From Lachancea dasiensis (taxonomy: Eukaryota; Ascomycota; Saccharomycetes; Saccharomycetales; Saccharomycetaceae), in NCBI GenBank assembly GCA_900074725.1, contig LT598454.1, positions 998,854-1,062,853 of the forward strand: 64,000 nt of DNA, written 5' to 3'. Each line of letters begins with the position of its first letter. Position 1 is the first letter of the stretch. The notes beneath the pieces are model-generated. The model was not told where the DNA came from. It saw only the letters and a list, made by a program, of their open reading frames with translations, and did no database searches. The position numbers were made by a program, and so were the translations under genes. Positions 38,723 through 51,487 of the stretch are shown here, piece by piece.

Positions 38723-41683
38723 CTAACCTTTAAACTTATATAGGTCTGTCTGAAGGCTTGATATTTTTACATTAAGTTTGTGGCCTTGTTCCATTAAAAT
38801 TTCCTCCAATTTCATTCGATGTTCTCTCATGTTGGATGTGATAGGCAGGACTTCGTTTTCGCCACTGTTGAGCAGCATCTTGAATAAAGGCTCCCAAATA
38901 TCATGCCTCCAGTACCTTTTAAAATTGTTGGCCAATGCATATTGTCTATTCGGCAACGCCCGCGTTTCGATAAACTTGCCAAATAAAATGGCATGAATTA
39001 TTCCTGCAAGACCATAATAGTCAGCTTCATATGTCCAAGGGCGACCCTCTCGCATTTCGGGACAGTCTTGTTGGTCAGTACTCCAATTTGCCTTGAACTT
39101 AGTCCCACTGGGTACTAACGTCAGGTCAAAAGACCTTCCGAAATCTATCAAATACAGACCCTTGCGATACCACCCGTTCTCTCCATTGGCATCATAATCA
39201 GAGAGAGGTTGCAAATCATCTTCAAATCGTATCATACAATTGTCTGGTTTGAGATCTCCATGTATGATACCGACATCATGGATGCATTCCAAAACTTTCA
39301 TGAGTTCGACGGCAAAATACATGCACAAAATTTCGTCCAAAGTCCCGCCACTCCGCTCCCTCTCCAGATTAATCAAATCCAATATTGTTCCCTGACTTGC
39401 ATAGTTTAGAACCAGATAGCTTTCATCTTGGAAGCAATGCATAGAATCAACATTGATGATTGAATTTAAAACCGGCTGGCCCCCCAGCCGTTTTTGAATC
39501 TGCTTCAAAATATAAAACTCCCAAATACTTGCTGGCTTCTCTACTTTGAGTGCTTTCAGTGCTCCAGTGCTGGATTCTGCGAGATATACGGTAGCATATC
39601 CACCTTCCCCTAACTGTGACCGTATACAATACAAATCGTTTGTTTTTTTAAAATCAACGATAGGGTTCTTGTTCGCATTCTTTGAAACCGTGTGAATCCT
39701 TCTTAGCAAAGAGCTCATTTTAAGACATTGATTATACTGGTAAAACGTTGGATAAGCAGAAAGCGGGGGATTCAATGTCTTCAACTGCGCCATCCGACTC
39801 TCGTCACTTAGAGGTTTGGAGATAATCAAAGGTTGCTCGTCCAGACTTTGAGGCTGGGTGAGGAAGGGGGAGCTTTCCGCTGTATAGGAAAGCGCTTGGC
39901 CACCTTTTTTATCTTCATTGGTATTTCCGTCCGTCTGAAGCGAATCCACTCTCACATTGAAACTCGCCTCCGTTCTTTCTTGGATGGGCGTCATGTATTC
40001 CTGGAGCTTGCTTTTGTAGGAAGGAGTTGTAGAGCCTTTTTGGGGTTTCGAGTTTAAGTCGGACTCCAGCTCCTTGTGCGGAGTTTTGTGGACTTGATCT
40101 TGGGAATTTGTAGTTCGTACTTCAGTTAAGTCGTCGCAAGTTTTGCGTGTAAAATCTTGAGTAAAGTTCTCAAACATCGCAAACCTACTGGTGGTATCGT
40201 CATTCTCTATCGTTTGTTGAGGTGCTGAGTAATTCTGGTTGAACATGGAATAGACTTCTTCCATCGCGTCTTTAGAAAAAAATGTTACTGTTGGAGAACT
40301 GGGCCCGCTTCTTCTGGCTGCAGTATGCTGGCCTGTTGCTTCATCCTTTAATGGTAATACTGATGTCTTTTCAACTTTCTGATAATCTTGTACATCATCA
40401 TCGTTTTGCGACACATTCGAACTGTTGCTTCTTGGATGGGCCGGACTTGGTAGCGCTGGTAGAGCTATTTCTTGCAAGGCAATTTTTGGTTTTTTTGACA
40501 AACTAAGTTCACCCTCTAACCCCAGTCCTTCGTGTCTCTTACGGTGGAGTTTTCTATGGTAAACGTTACGCGAGATCGCGAGTAACTCTTCAATCGAAAA
40601 CTCTTCACCATTTTCGGGATAAATCAGCTCAAAATTACAGTCTACTTTTTCCGGTTTGCGCCCGGGCATTTCCAATATTTTGTAGATAGGCCCAGTCCTG
40701 CCGATAGAGTCTTTGAAAATGGGCACTCTATCGGCAGACTTCCCAATTGGCTCATTTTGTAGTAGGGCTCCGGCGTTTATACCTGCTTCAATTGGGTGCT
40801 TCCTAACCTCATTTTCTTTATCTCGATGCAACTTCGAGTCCAGGACGTCCCACCCGAACTTTCGAAGACCATGATCTTCATCTGCCTCACTGCCATCCCT
40901 GAAGATCGGATGTTTAAGCGAGGAGGAAGGGAAAAGAAGCGGAGCTTCAGTATTATTATGGATTCGAGAGAGTTCCTGTCCCAAAATCACGCCCTCGTAG
41001 ATATCTTGTTCAAGAATACTTTCTCCACTTTTCACGGCGAGAATTTCAATATTCGAGTTAGATAAGAACTCATCAAACAGGTTTAACTTTCGTCGCAGTC
41101 TACCTAGAGGTCTCGCGTTATTTTCTATTCCCCGTAACAGAACATCCCTTGCCTGTGAGTGCTCTTGCTGCTGTTTAAGCCAATCTGCAAGACTCTCGTA
41201 GAACATTGTCAGCCCCTCACCTATCTGCTTTCTCGTCATGTACACATACAAGCTTTCCTTTTCTTGGTTAGACCCCGTGAATAGCTCCAAGTACCACATC
41301 CATATTCGAACATAGCGCGGATCGTTCTTGTAACTCTTGAAATCCCGAAAGTACATCAAACATCTCTCAAGTAGTTCCAGCATCCCACTCTGTTTAGTCT
41401 GGCCGCCTTGTGGATATGCATTATTGATCCAAGTGAGGTACTCTAGAAAGAGCTCAAGCGGATCATCCAGATCTTCCAACTCTTGTAAGAGCCGTTCCTC
41501 AAATTCCAGCCTCTTCGCAGATATATTGCTCACTTTTGATGAATAGTCTCCGGGAGGCGTAGCCTTGTCGATGATTGTTTTAGATAATGCTGACGCTGAT
41601 CTGCCTAACCGTAACGGTAATATGTTCTCCTTTTCTCCCTCAATGACTTCAAAATTGGTTGCGGTACTTTGCCCGATAGACAT
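38723..41683 (-). CDS. BUB1: Unduplicated Bub1/Mad3 spindle-checkpoint kinase (MADBUB)
   Basis: One gene combining the roles split between Bub1 (YGR188C) and Mad3 (YJL013C) in S. cerevisiae. The start is the ATG at complement 41681-41683 (MSIGQSTATNF). The 986-residue protein has a first KEN box at residues 18-20 (EKENILPL), as in Mad3, and a TPR-like Bub1/Mad3 domain (about 45-200). A second KEN box at 289-291, a Bub3-binding GLEBS motif around 357-380 (SIEELLAISRNVYHRK) and a linker follow. The C-terminal kinase domain has LGEGGYATVYLAE, HGDLKPDN (808-815) and DFG (847-849), so the catalytic residues are present. It converges on CCT3. Position is the ancestral MAD3 locus. The symbol BUB1 is used for the fused gene. 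Confidence 0.95.
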   Translation of the reverse strand: MSIGQSTATNFEVIEGEKENILPLRLGRSASALSKTIIDKATPPGDYSSKVSNISAKRLEFEERLLQELEDLDDPLELFLEYLTWINNAYPQGGQTKQSGMLELLERCLMYFRDFKSYKNDPRYVRIWMWYLELFTGSNQEKESLYVYMTRKQIGEGLTMFYESLADWLKQQQEHSQARDVLLRGIENNARPLGRLRRKLNLFDEFLSNSNIEILAVKSGESILEQDIYEGVILGQELSRIHNNTEAPLLFPSSSLKHPIFRDGSEADEDHGLRKFGWDVLDSKLHRDKENEVRKHPIEAGINAGALLQNEPIGKSADRVPIFKDSIGRTGPIYKILEMPGRKPEKVDCNFELIYPENGEEFSIEELLAISRNVYHRKLHRKRHEGLGLEGELSLSKKPKIALQEIALPALPSPAHPRSNSSNVSQNDDDVQDYQKVEKTSVLPLKDEATGQHTAARRSGPSSPTVTFFSKDAMEEVYSMFNQNYSAPQQTIENDDTTSRFAMFENFTQDFTRKTCDDLTEVRTTNSQDQVHKTPHKELESDLNSKPQKGSTTPSYKSKLQEYMTPIQERTEASFNVRVDSLQTDGNTNEDKKGGQALSYTAESSPFLTQPQSLDEQPLIISKPLSDESRMAQLKTLNPPLSAYPTFYQYNQCLKMSSLLRRIHTVSKNANKNPIVDFKKTNDLYCIRSQLGEGGYATVYLAESSTGALKALKVEKPASIWEFYILKQIQKRLGGQPVLNSIINVDSMHCFQDESYLVLNYASQGTILDLINLERERSGGTLDEILCMYFAVELMKVLECIHDVGIIHGDLKPDNCMIRFEDDLQPLSDYDANGENGWYRKGLYLIDFGRSFDLTLVPSGTKFKANWSTDQQDCPEMREGRPWTYEADYYGLAGIIHAILFGKFIETRALPNRQYALANNFKRYWRHDIWEPLFKMLLNSGENEVLPITSNMREHRMKLEEILMEQGHKLNVKISSLQTDLYKFKG

Positions 41684-42011
41684 TCTACCTTCCACACAGT
41701 CTCTCCTCCTTGTATCGGCAGTAGAGACGCCAGATCTTACTTACTTCAGTCTTGTTTAAGAAAGTGCGATGCTTCGTGTTTATGCCAAACTTGTAAACGC
41801 AGTGCATCCTATCTCATCATATATGACGGTTGTGTCCAAAAGGACAATCGAACGCACTTGGCTTCGTAATCAACTTGCCAAGTATCAGAATAGGCTGGTT
41901 TAGTGATAACTCCAAAGTTATTTCAGCTACTTAGCGGGTGTATCAAGACATTTGGTTTATATAGAACGAGCAGCTAAAACCGCACTGGCTCCCAACAGGT
42001 GAGCAAGGCAT
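41684..42011. other. Intergenic: BUB1/MAD3 promoter and ARG5,6 3' region
   Basis: About 330 bases between two minus-strand genes. In S. cerevisiae MAD3 and ARG5,6 are on different chromosomes, so a synteny block boundary lies here. Neither a tRNA gene nor a repeat is visible. Confidence 0.5.
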
Positions 42012-44585
<2,574 letters not shown>

Positions 44586-44648
44586 CTACTGGATTGGCGT
44601 TGTAGTAGAGGAAATTGGGAAAATGCTGGAAAGGTGAGCTTTTTTCAA

Positions 44649-44707
44649 TGATTCAAATTATCTTGACTCCTCGCTGCGGCCAATCTTGTCCACAGGGGAG
44701 ATGAGTC
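44649..44707. promoter_or_regulatory. Cluster of Gcn4-type sites upstream of ARG5,6
   Basis: TGATTCA at 44649-44655, TGACTC at 44664-44669 and TGAGTC at 44702-44707 lie 75-135 bases upstream of the ARG5,6 ATG. Gcn4 binds TGASTCA, so two of these are good half-plus sites and one is a variant. General amino acid control of ARG5,6 is known in S. cerevisiae. Confidence 0.6.
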
Positions 44708-45096
44708 CTCATCAGTCACTTTTACCATCGCTGTCGCTATTGGTTCATAAAATTTTTCAAATCAATAGGTCATCCTTGTTATCAATATCGGCATCAAATT
44801 CACAACTTATCGACGTCGCTATCCCACAACTACGGACTACAGTTCGTCAACCAATTCGTGGGTCACAGGCCGTCTGACGCGAGTAGATTAATCCGGTGGT
44901 ATTTCAACGCACATGTGCCACTTTTCGTGGTCTGGGAGCCTGTTGCCGTAGGTTTGTGCCACGGAAAACCGTGACAAGACGGGTTTGAGTGATGAGCCAG
45001 GGACTTGAGATTAGGCAATGAAAATTAGTCAAGTGATGGACATAGTGCGTGACCTCTCGGTAAGGTAGTTAACTGTTGTCAGCTCTTCGAGGTAGC

Positions 45097-45543
45097 ATGA
45101 GCGTTCGGTTTCAGGTGAAGTCATTTGAGGAGCTCTCTGTTCAAGAGCTCTATCAAGTATTGCAACTGCGCAGTGAAGTGTTTGTGGTGGAACAAACCTG
45201 CGCTTACCAGGATGTGGACGGTAAGGACGTTGAGGCATTGCACCTACTCGGAATTTTTGAAGGTGCCATTGTGGCTTACGCACGCCTGTTCGCCCCTGGA
45301 TATTCCTTCGACAACGCCTCTTTAGGTCGAGTGGTAATCAGTGCCAATTACCGTGATCGGAAGTGGGGGCACGATTTGATTAATTCAGCCATTTCCAGTA
45401 TCAAAGAACTTTATGGTGAGGATAAAATAACCATTTCCGCACAATTGTACTTGAAAAAGTTTTACGAGGGCCACGGTTTTGTTCAGGATGGCGATGGATA
45501 TCTCGAAGACGACATTCCGCACATCAAGATGGTCAGAGAGTAG
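45097..45543 (+). CDS. ElaA-type GNAT N-acetyltransferase, candidate transferred gene
   Basis: A 148-residue GNAT-fold protein of the ElaA family, otherwise typical of bacteria. ElaA landmarks are present in order: SVQELYQVLQLRSEVFVVEQTCAYQDVDGKD (the family's LRxxVFVVEQ.CxYQDxDG signature), AYARLFAP, LGRVVIS with the acetyl-CoA loop YRDRKWGHDLI, ISAQLYLKKFYEGHGF, and the ending EDDIPHIKMVRE. E. coli ElaA has 153 residues and the same blocks, from memory. The ATG at 45097 gives MSVRF at the expected start. It is inserted between ARG5,6 and SNP1, has no S. cerevisiae ortholog that I know of, and looks intact. The substrate is unknown. Confidence 0.88.
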   Translation: MSVRFQVKSFEELSVQELYQVLQLRSEVFVVEQTCAYQDVDGKDVEALHLLGIFEGAIVAYARLFAPGYSFDNASLGRVVISANYRDRKWGHDLINSAISSIKELYGEDKITISAQLYLKKFYEGHGFVQDGDGYLEDDIPHIKMVRE

Positions 45544-45728
45544 AAGCTACCCAGACAAAACTATCTAGGATTCCAATATCATTAATCCATTGGTTCTTTT
45601 CGGCGGTATTTCCTCAAATCTATGTCGTTGGTAGAAACGTTTCAACAATAACGTCTGCCTGTAAATAATCAATTCGCTCAGATGTAAAGTTGTAAGGAAG
45701 TGGCGCGCGCGGTCCAAAGTGAGTACCT

Positions 45729-46613
45729 TTAGTACTCGGGGTGGGCACCGGAACTGAATCTATTAATATTATTAGTTCTTGTGCTTCGAGATCTGTAAGA
45801 TGTAGTTTTCTCCCACTGATTGGAACCTGGGCTATAGGATGCGTTAGGTCCCGTCGTATTTTTGTAGCCAGAAAACCTGCTTCGTGGAGGGACACTTCTA
45901 GGGAATCCGCCTGCTTTGGGTCCCTCTCGGGCGTCTCTGCTCTGTTCTCTAGACTCTAAAGCCGCCGAAAGCTCTAGCTTGGCTAACTTGTTCCTCTTCA
46001 TGTAGCCACGGCCACCAAGACCACCGCCTAACCGCCTAGGAGTGAAATATCTAACAGTTCTTCCCCTCTCAATATCTACAATAACTTGTCGGCCCTCTAT
46101 GTCCATGCCTCGATGTACACCAATTTCTCGACAAGCAGTTCGTGCTGAAGTTTCTTCTAGGAAGGTGATGAAACCATAGCCTCGGCTCTTGCCCGAGGTT
46201 TTATCCCGAACAACTCGAACTTTCTCAATCTCACCAAATCGGATGAAATGTTTCTGTAATTCCACCTCCGTTACACTGTACGGCAGTCTGCCAATAAATA
46301 TAGTCCTGTAAGGATCACTGTCGGCCACATTAGCGTCCTCCTGCGCGTTCCAATGTGAGAGTTTATTTTGCAATTCTTCCGTTTCACTTTGCCGCTTGAG
46401 TTCGGCTGCATCGTACGCATCCAGGTGGCGATTTTCTGAGCCATGAGCATGCTGTGACGAATAATCACTTAGCTGTGATAAATAGTCTTTTAGTCCTTGG
46501 ATCTTATTGGCTGTCTTACGTTGTTCTATTGGGTAATCCACTGGCTTTTTGTATTGTATAGGTGCACCAGCTTGAAAGAGTTTCACAACATGGCTGGGAT
46601 ACTTCATGGCCAT
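45729..46613 (-). CDS. SNP1: U1 snRNP 70K protein Snp1
   Basis: Binds stem-loop I of U1 snRNA and supports 5' splice-site recognition. The start is uncertain. ATG at complement 46611-46613 (MAMKYPSHVVKLF) fits the S. cerevisiae start and gives 294 residues (300 in S. cerevisiae); a further 48 upstream codons are open but have no ATG. The U1-70K N-terminal segment (PIQYKKPVDYP), the RRM (about residues 107-185, with RNP2 TIFIGRLP and RNP1 SRGYGFITF) and the post-RRM signature IERGRTVRYFTPRRLGGGLGGRGY are intact. The tail is RS/RG-rich and disordered. It is the counterpart of YIL061C. Confidence 0.94.
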   Translation of the reverse strand: MAMKYPSHVVKLFQAGAPIQYKKPVDYPIEQRKTANKIQGLKDYLSQLSDYSSQHAHGSENRHLDAYDAAELKRQSETEELQNKLSHWNAQEDANVADSDPYRTIFIGRLPYSVTEVELQKHFIRFGEIEKVRVVRDKTSGKSRGYGFITFLEETSARTACREIGVHRGMDIEGRQVIVDIERGRTVRYFTPRRLGGGLGGRGYMKRNKLAKLELSAALESREQSRDAREGPKAGGFPRSVPPRSRFSGYKNTTGPNASYSPGSNQWEKTTSYRSRSTRTNNINRFSSGAHPEY

Positions 46614-46877
46614 CTTTGTCACTTGAGGTGCGAAAGCTTGATTAGGCGCTGGAACTGGAGTTTGCCTTCCCTGTCTGGTTGGCGGCCTTGCTTCAATAAT
46701 TTTTGTAACGTTATTTCTCTGATAAATCAAATGGGCAGAAACGTCAATTAAAGCCAAACGATAAACGGATTAGTTAATAAACAAGAGAACGAATAGCTCA
46801 TAGGAGCTAACGCTAAATGCTGAGATATATATAGTATATATAGGAGATTTGATAAGCTATACCTGGGGTTTCTTCCC

Positions 46878-48836
<1,959 letters not shown>

Positions 48837-49131
48837 GATTCTGTATTAGCAGTGGGAGTGATGCTTGGGGTCGAAGCTGTATGTATCAAACTGATAAAGT
48901 ACTGGCAAAGTATTTGGTAGGTGCTTTCGGTCAATTTCCACTAACATTAATTTTTAGCCGGCAATAATCCCGAGTACTAGTACGAGTACAAGCACAAGAA
49001 CTTTGGGTTTCCACCACCAGGCGTCGAACGCTACTCGTCCCGGGCCTGTCTCTTTCACGATTCGTCAATTCATACATTCGTACATATATAAAGGAAAGCG
49101 GGAACCTTACTTAGCCCCTATTTACCCCAGT

Positions 49132-49629
49132 CTATGCTGCTGCCACGGGAGCGCGCACGGGTTCGGTCAAGTAATCTACGTCGACCAGCGCACTGTCGTG
49201 ATGACACTCCACAGTAACATGGATATCGAATTCGCGGCTATGGTATTCGGCTCGCTCGTTGTACTTCCAGACTATGTTATGGTCCGGAGTCTCCAATTTC
49301 GACTTGTCCTTGAATTTCAGCAGAGGTAACTGAAGTCTCTCGCTGATATCCTTGAGAAGATGTTTTTCCACATGCTGGTGCAAATGGCGCACAAACTTCT
49401 TGCTATGGGAATTTACCGTTTCTTTGATTTTCTCTGGGTCATCGTGAGATTCATGCAGTACAAAAGGTGGGTAGTACTTCAAATGGCACCGCACATGGTC
49501 GAAATCCTCGTCCTCCGTCTCGTTTTTGATGAACAGCTCGAAAGTTTCAAGATCTTCAAACACCTTGATGCTCTCACCCTCTTTTGTCAAGACGGTGGTG
49601 AACTTTGGCTTCTTATCTTTCTTGGTCAT
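49132..49629 (-). CDS. RGI1: Respiratory growth induced protein Rgi1
   Basis: Small cytosolic/membrane-associated protein needed for energy metabolism under respiratory conditions in S. cerevisiae; its biochemical activity is unknown. The 165-residue product (161 in S. cerevisiae) is nearly collinear: MTKKDKKPKF start, KVFEDLETFELFI, NETEDEDFDHVRCHLKYYPPFVLHESHDDPEKI, then NSHSKKFVRHLHQHVEKHLLKDI and the C-terminal VDVDYLTEPV. S. cerevisiae has RGI1 (YER067W) and RGI2 (YIL057C); one ancestral copy is expected here. The promoter carries stress-element matches and a TATA-like sequence. It follows MOT2 in tandem. Confidence 0.96.
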   Translation of the reverse strand: MTKKDKKPKFTTVLTKEGESIKVFEDLETFELFIKNETEDEDFDHVRCHLKYYPPFVLHESHDDPEKIKETVNSHSKKFVRHLHQHVEKHLLKDISERLQLPLLKFKDKSKLETPDHNIVWKYNERAEYHSREFDIHVTVECHHDSALVDVDYLTEPVRAPVAAA

Positions 49630-49685
49630 GGTTGGTTTAGAGTGGTTATTAGGGCTGGAGAGGGTAGAAAGGATTCATTTCTGAA

Positions 49686-49867
49686 CCCCTCCTGGGACTC
49701 CATGGCTCACGACTGAGAGCCTTTTATATGACTGCTGGTGCAGGGGGTGTCAATCCAACTAGACCCGTGGGGTAACAAGATTGGTCAGTATGTCACCCCA
49801 CGCCGTGTATTTGTTGTACGAAGGAAGCGCACCACACTTATTGGTGACGGCGAATATGGAGAAGGGG
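49686..49867. promoter_or_regulatory. Stress-response-element matches and TATA box upstream of RGI1
   Basis: CCCCT at 49686-49690 and AGGGG at 49742-49746 and 49863-49867 match the Msn2/4 STRE core, within 240 bases of the RGI1 start. A TATA-like CATATAAAAG (minus strand) is at about 49720-49729. The short STRE core occurs often by chance, so the cluster is suggestive only. Confidence 0.4.
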
Positions 49868-50507
49868 ACGACGCAAATGGTATGAAGTGATGCAAGCGGC
49901 CAGCGTATCAAAGCGTACAAGGTCGCCCTCTCCTTTTGGGCACAGCAGCTGCCATAGAGAGGGATGTGCAGTGGTTACGAATTATGGTTGATCATGGACG
50001 AAGACGATTGTATCGCTGCAGGGACAATGTTGGTGCATTCGGTCTGTCTGGTGGTGTATCACTTTCTACGGGAGTGGTGATGGCCATAAAGAAGGTCAAC
50101 TCCGATCGTGAGCCCAGGTACGGCGTCGTCCTTATGTGGTCGCAGCGAGCGTTGAGCGCTGCGGAAGGCGATGGGCCCGACGCCTGTGGGAGGTTAGCAT
50201 CTTGTGTCACGAGTGCTTTGGCCCTTTTTTTGTTGTCAAAGTGCTTTTCTGTTGGGCAGTGTGAGTGTTTTTGACGCACGGGACCTGAAGCACACTCAGT
50301 GCATCTGTTCAAACCGACTGCCGGTCTCCCTTGGTGTGGCCCGTGAGCTGGGCGAAACGTTGCCGTTTTTACCACGCCCTGGCATGACATGGCTAGGATG
50401 TTTCAACCAACATCTCAACAGCACCGGTCTCTGGTGCGGTGGTGAGAAATCACCAAGTGTTGGTAGTTCGAAACCCCTGGGTGGCGATTACAAAACCATG
50501 TGACAAC
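49868..50507. other. Intergenic between RGI1 and tRNA-Ser(UGA)
   Basis: About 640 bases of relatively G+C-rich sequence. It has open frames of 100-130 codons on both strands (for instance 49936-50274 plus and 49992-50390 minus), but their overlap on opposite strands, arginine/proline/serine bias and lack of any family suggest composition effects, not genes. Confidence 0.5.
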
Positions 50508-50608
50508 ATCAGTTTGGCCGAGTGGTTAAGGCGATAGACTTGAATTGACTATCAGTTTAAGATATCTATTGGGCTCTGCCCGCGTCGGTTCAAATCCGGC
50601 AGCTGATG
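50508..50608 (+). tRNA. tRNA-Ser(UGA) with a 19-base intron
   Basis: Acceptor ATCAGTT (50508-50514) pairs with AGCTGAT (50601-50607) over seven base pairs, one of them G-T, followed by discriminator G. The D-arm GGCCGAGTGGTTAAGGC, long variable arm TTGGGCTCTGCCCGCG and T-arm GTCGGTTCAAATCCGGC are class II tRNA-Ser. The anticodon stem is ATAGA/TCTAT. The loop gives TGA with the intron TTGACTATCAGTTTAAGAT (50545-50563) starting one base after the anticodon. The intron segment TTTAAG can pair with CTTGAA around the anticodon. The mature length is 82. The first pair is A1:U72, unusual because eukaryotic elongator tRNAs normally start with G. Confidence 0.9.
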
Positions 50609-51487
50609 AACACTACAATTTTTTGGTGTCTGGCGTATAAGACTCCAGACAACTACCTAAACCTTGCTCAGGAGCTTGCTTGACAGGGCTGGCCTGGGTA
50701 TGTGTTTGAAACAAGAGGAAACTACATGCTGGAAGCGCTACCAGTCCACCGCTGTCGTCGAGAGTTCCACGCTTCGCCGTCGATTTTGTAATCGCTAACA
50801 TGCTCGGACGTGCACGAACGGAGGCGAAAAGCGATGGTGGTGGTCAACGCGAAGTGAGGAGTGAGCGTCGCTCTCGCTGATGGCGAAAAGCGATGTTAGC
50901 CGCGCAGGTGGCGAATGCCATTGCACGTGATGACATCTTTCGGCTTTTCTGACCCAGCCGAGATTCGATCCCCGGTCAAAAAAAAAAGTTTGTGTCCAGT
51001 CACGTGCTGTTCTCTCCAAGCGCTCGGTTCGCCCGGACCTTTAAACCGAGATACTTGGCGCGGATAAGTACCACCGACGATGACTGCTGGGCAACCAGTC
51101 AACCATATTGCAAGATTGGCGGTTTGGAAAGGACGCATGTATGGACAACTGTAAGTGTTTCTCAGTATTCTTGTCACGGGCCGCATCTTTGCGTGGTTTT
51201 CCCATCGCATTGCACGCCCATTGGGCCCTTGAAGCACTGAGCTACGAGGTATAAATATCTGATGGATTGGACCACGTTTCCAGCGTCTAGGGCTGTGTTG
51301 TCTGCCAGAGTTCTCAAAGCGCAACTTGGCCTTTGTTCTAGACCTGTGAGTGCAAGAAGTGTGGGCGAATTTGCTCTTCTGGTAGGCTATCCAACGAGCA
51401 GAGCGTGGAGACGATATAAGATATTGGCGAGGCCAAGTAACGCTTGCTTGGAGCTTTGTGTGCGATTGTGTTTCCTTGCATTTGACT
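50609..51487. promoter_or_regulatory. Long upstream region of ICL1
   Basis: About 880 bases. It contains GTCACGTG (50999-51006), a Cbf1-type E-box, a ten-base A-run near 50979 and a TATA-like TATAAATA at 51250-51257. An upstream ATG at 51262 opens a 113-codon frame that overlaps the ICL1 start in another frame. ICL1 is glucose-repressed in S. cerevisiae through Cat8/Sip4 CSRE sites; I did not find a clear CSRE match. Confidence 0.45.
50823..50895 (+). repeat. Two direct copies of a 14-base motif upstream of ICL1
   Basis: GGCGAAAAGCGATG occurs at 50823-50836 and again, exactly, at 50882-50895, 59 bases apart. The surrounding bases are not duplicated. It may be a regulatory site repeated in the ICL1 upstream region; no known factor is assigned. 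Confidence 0.8.

Noticed and set aside
49936-50390. Overlapping open frames on both strands upstream of tRNA-Ser(UGA)
   Set aside because: Mutually overlapping frames in a G+C-rich stretch, biased composition, no recognisable product.
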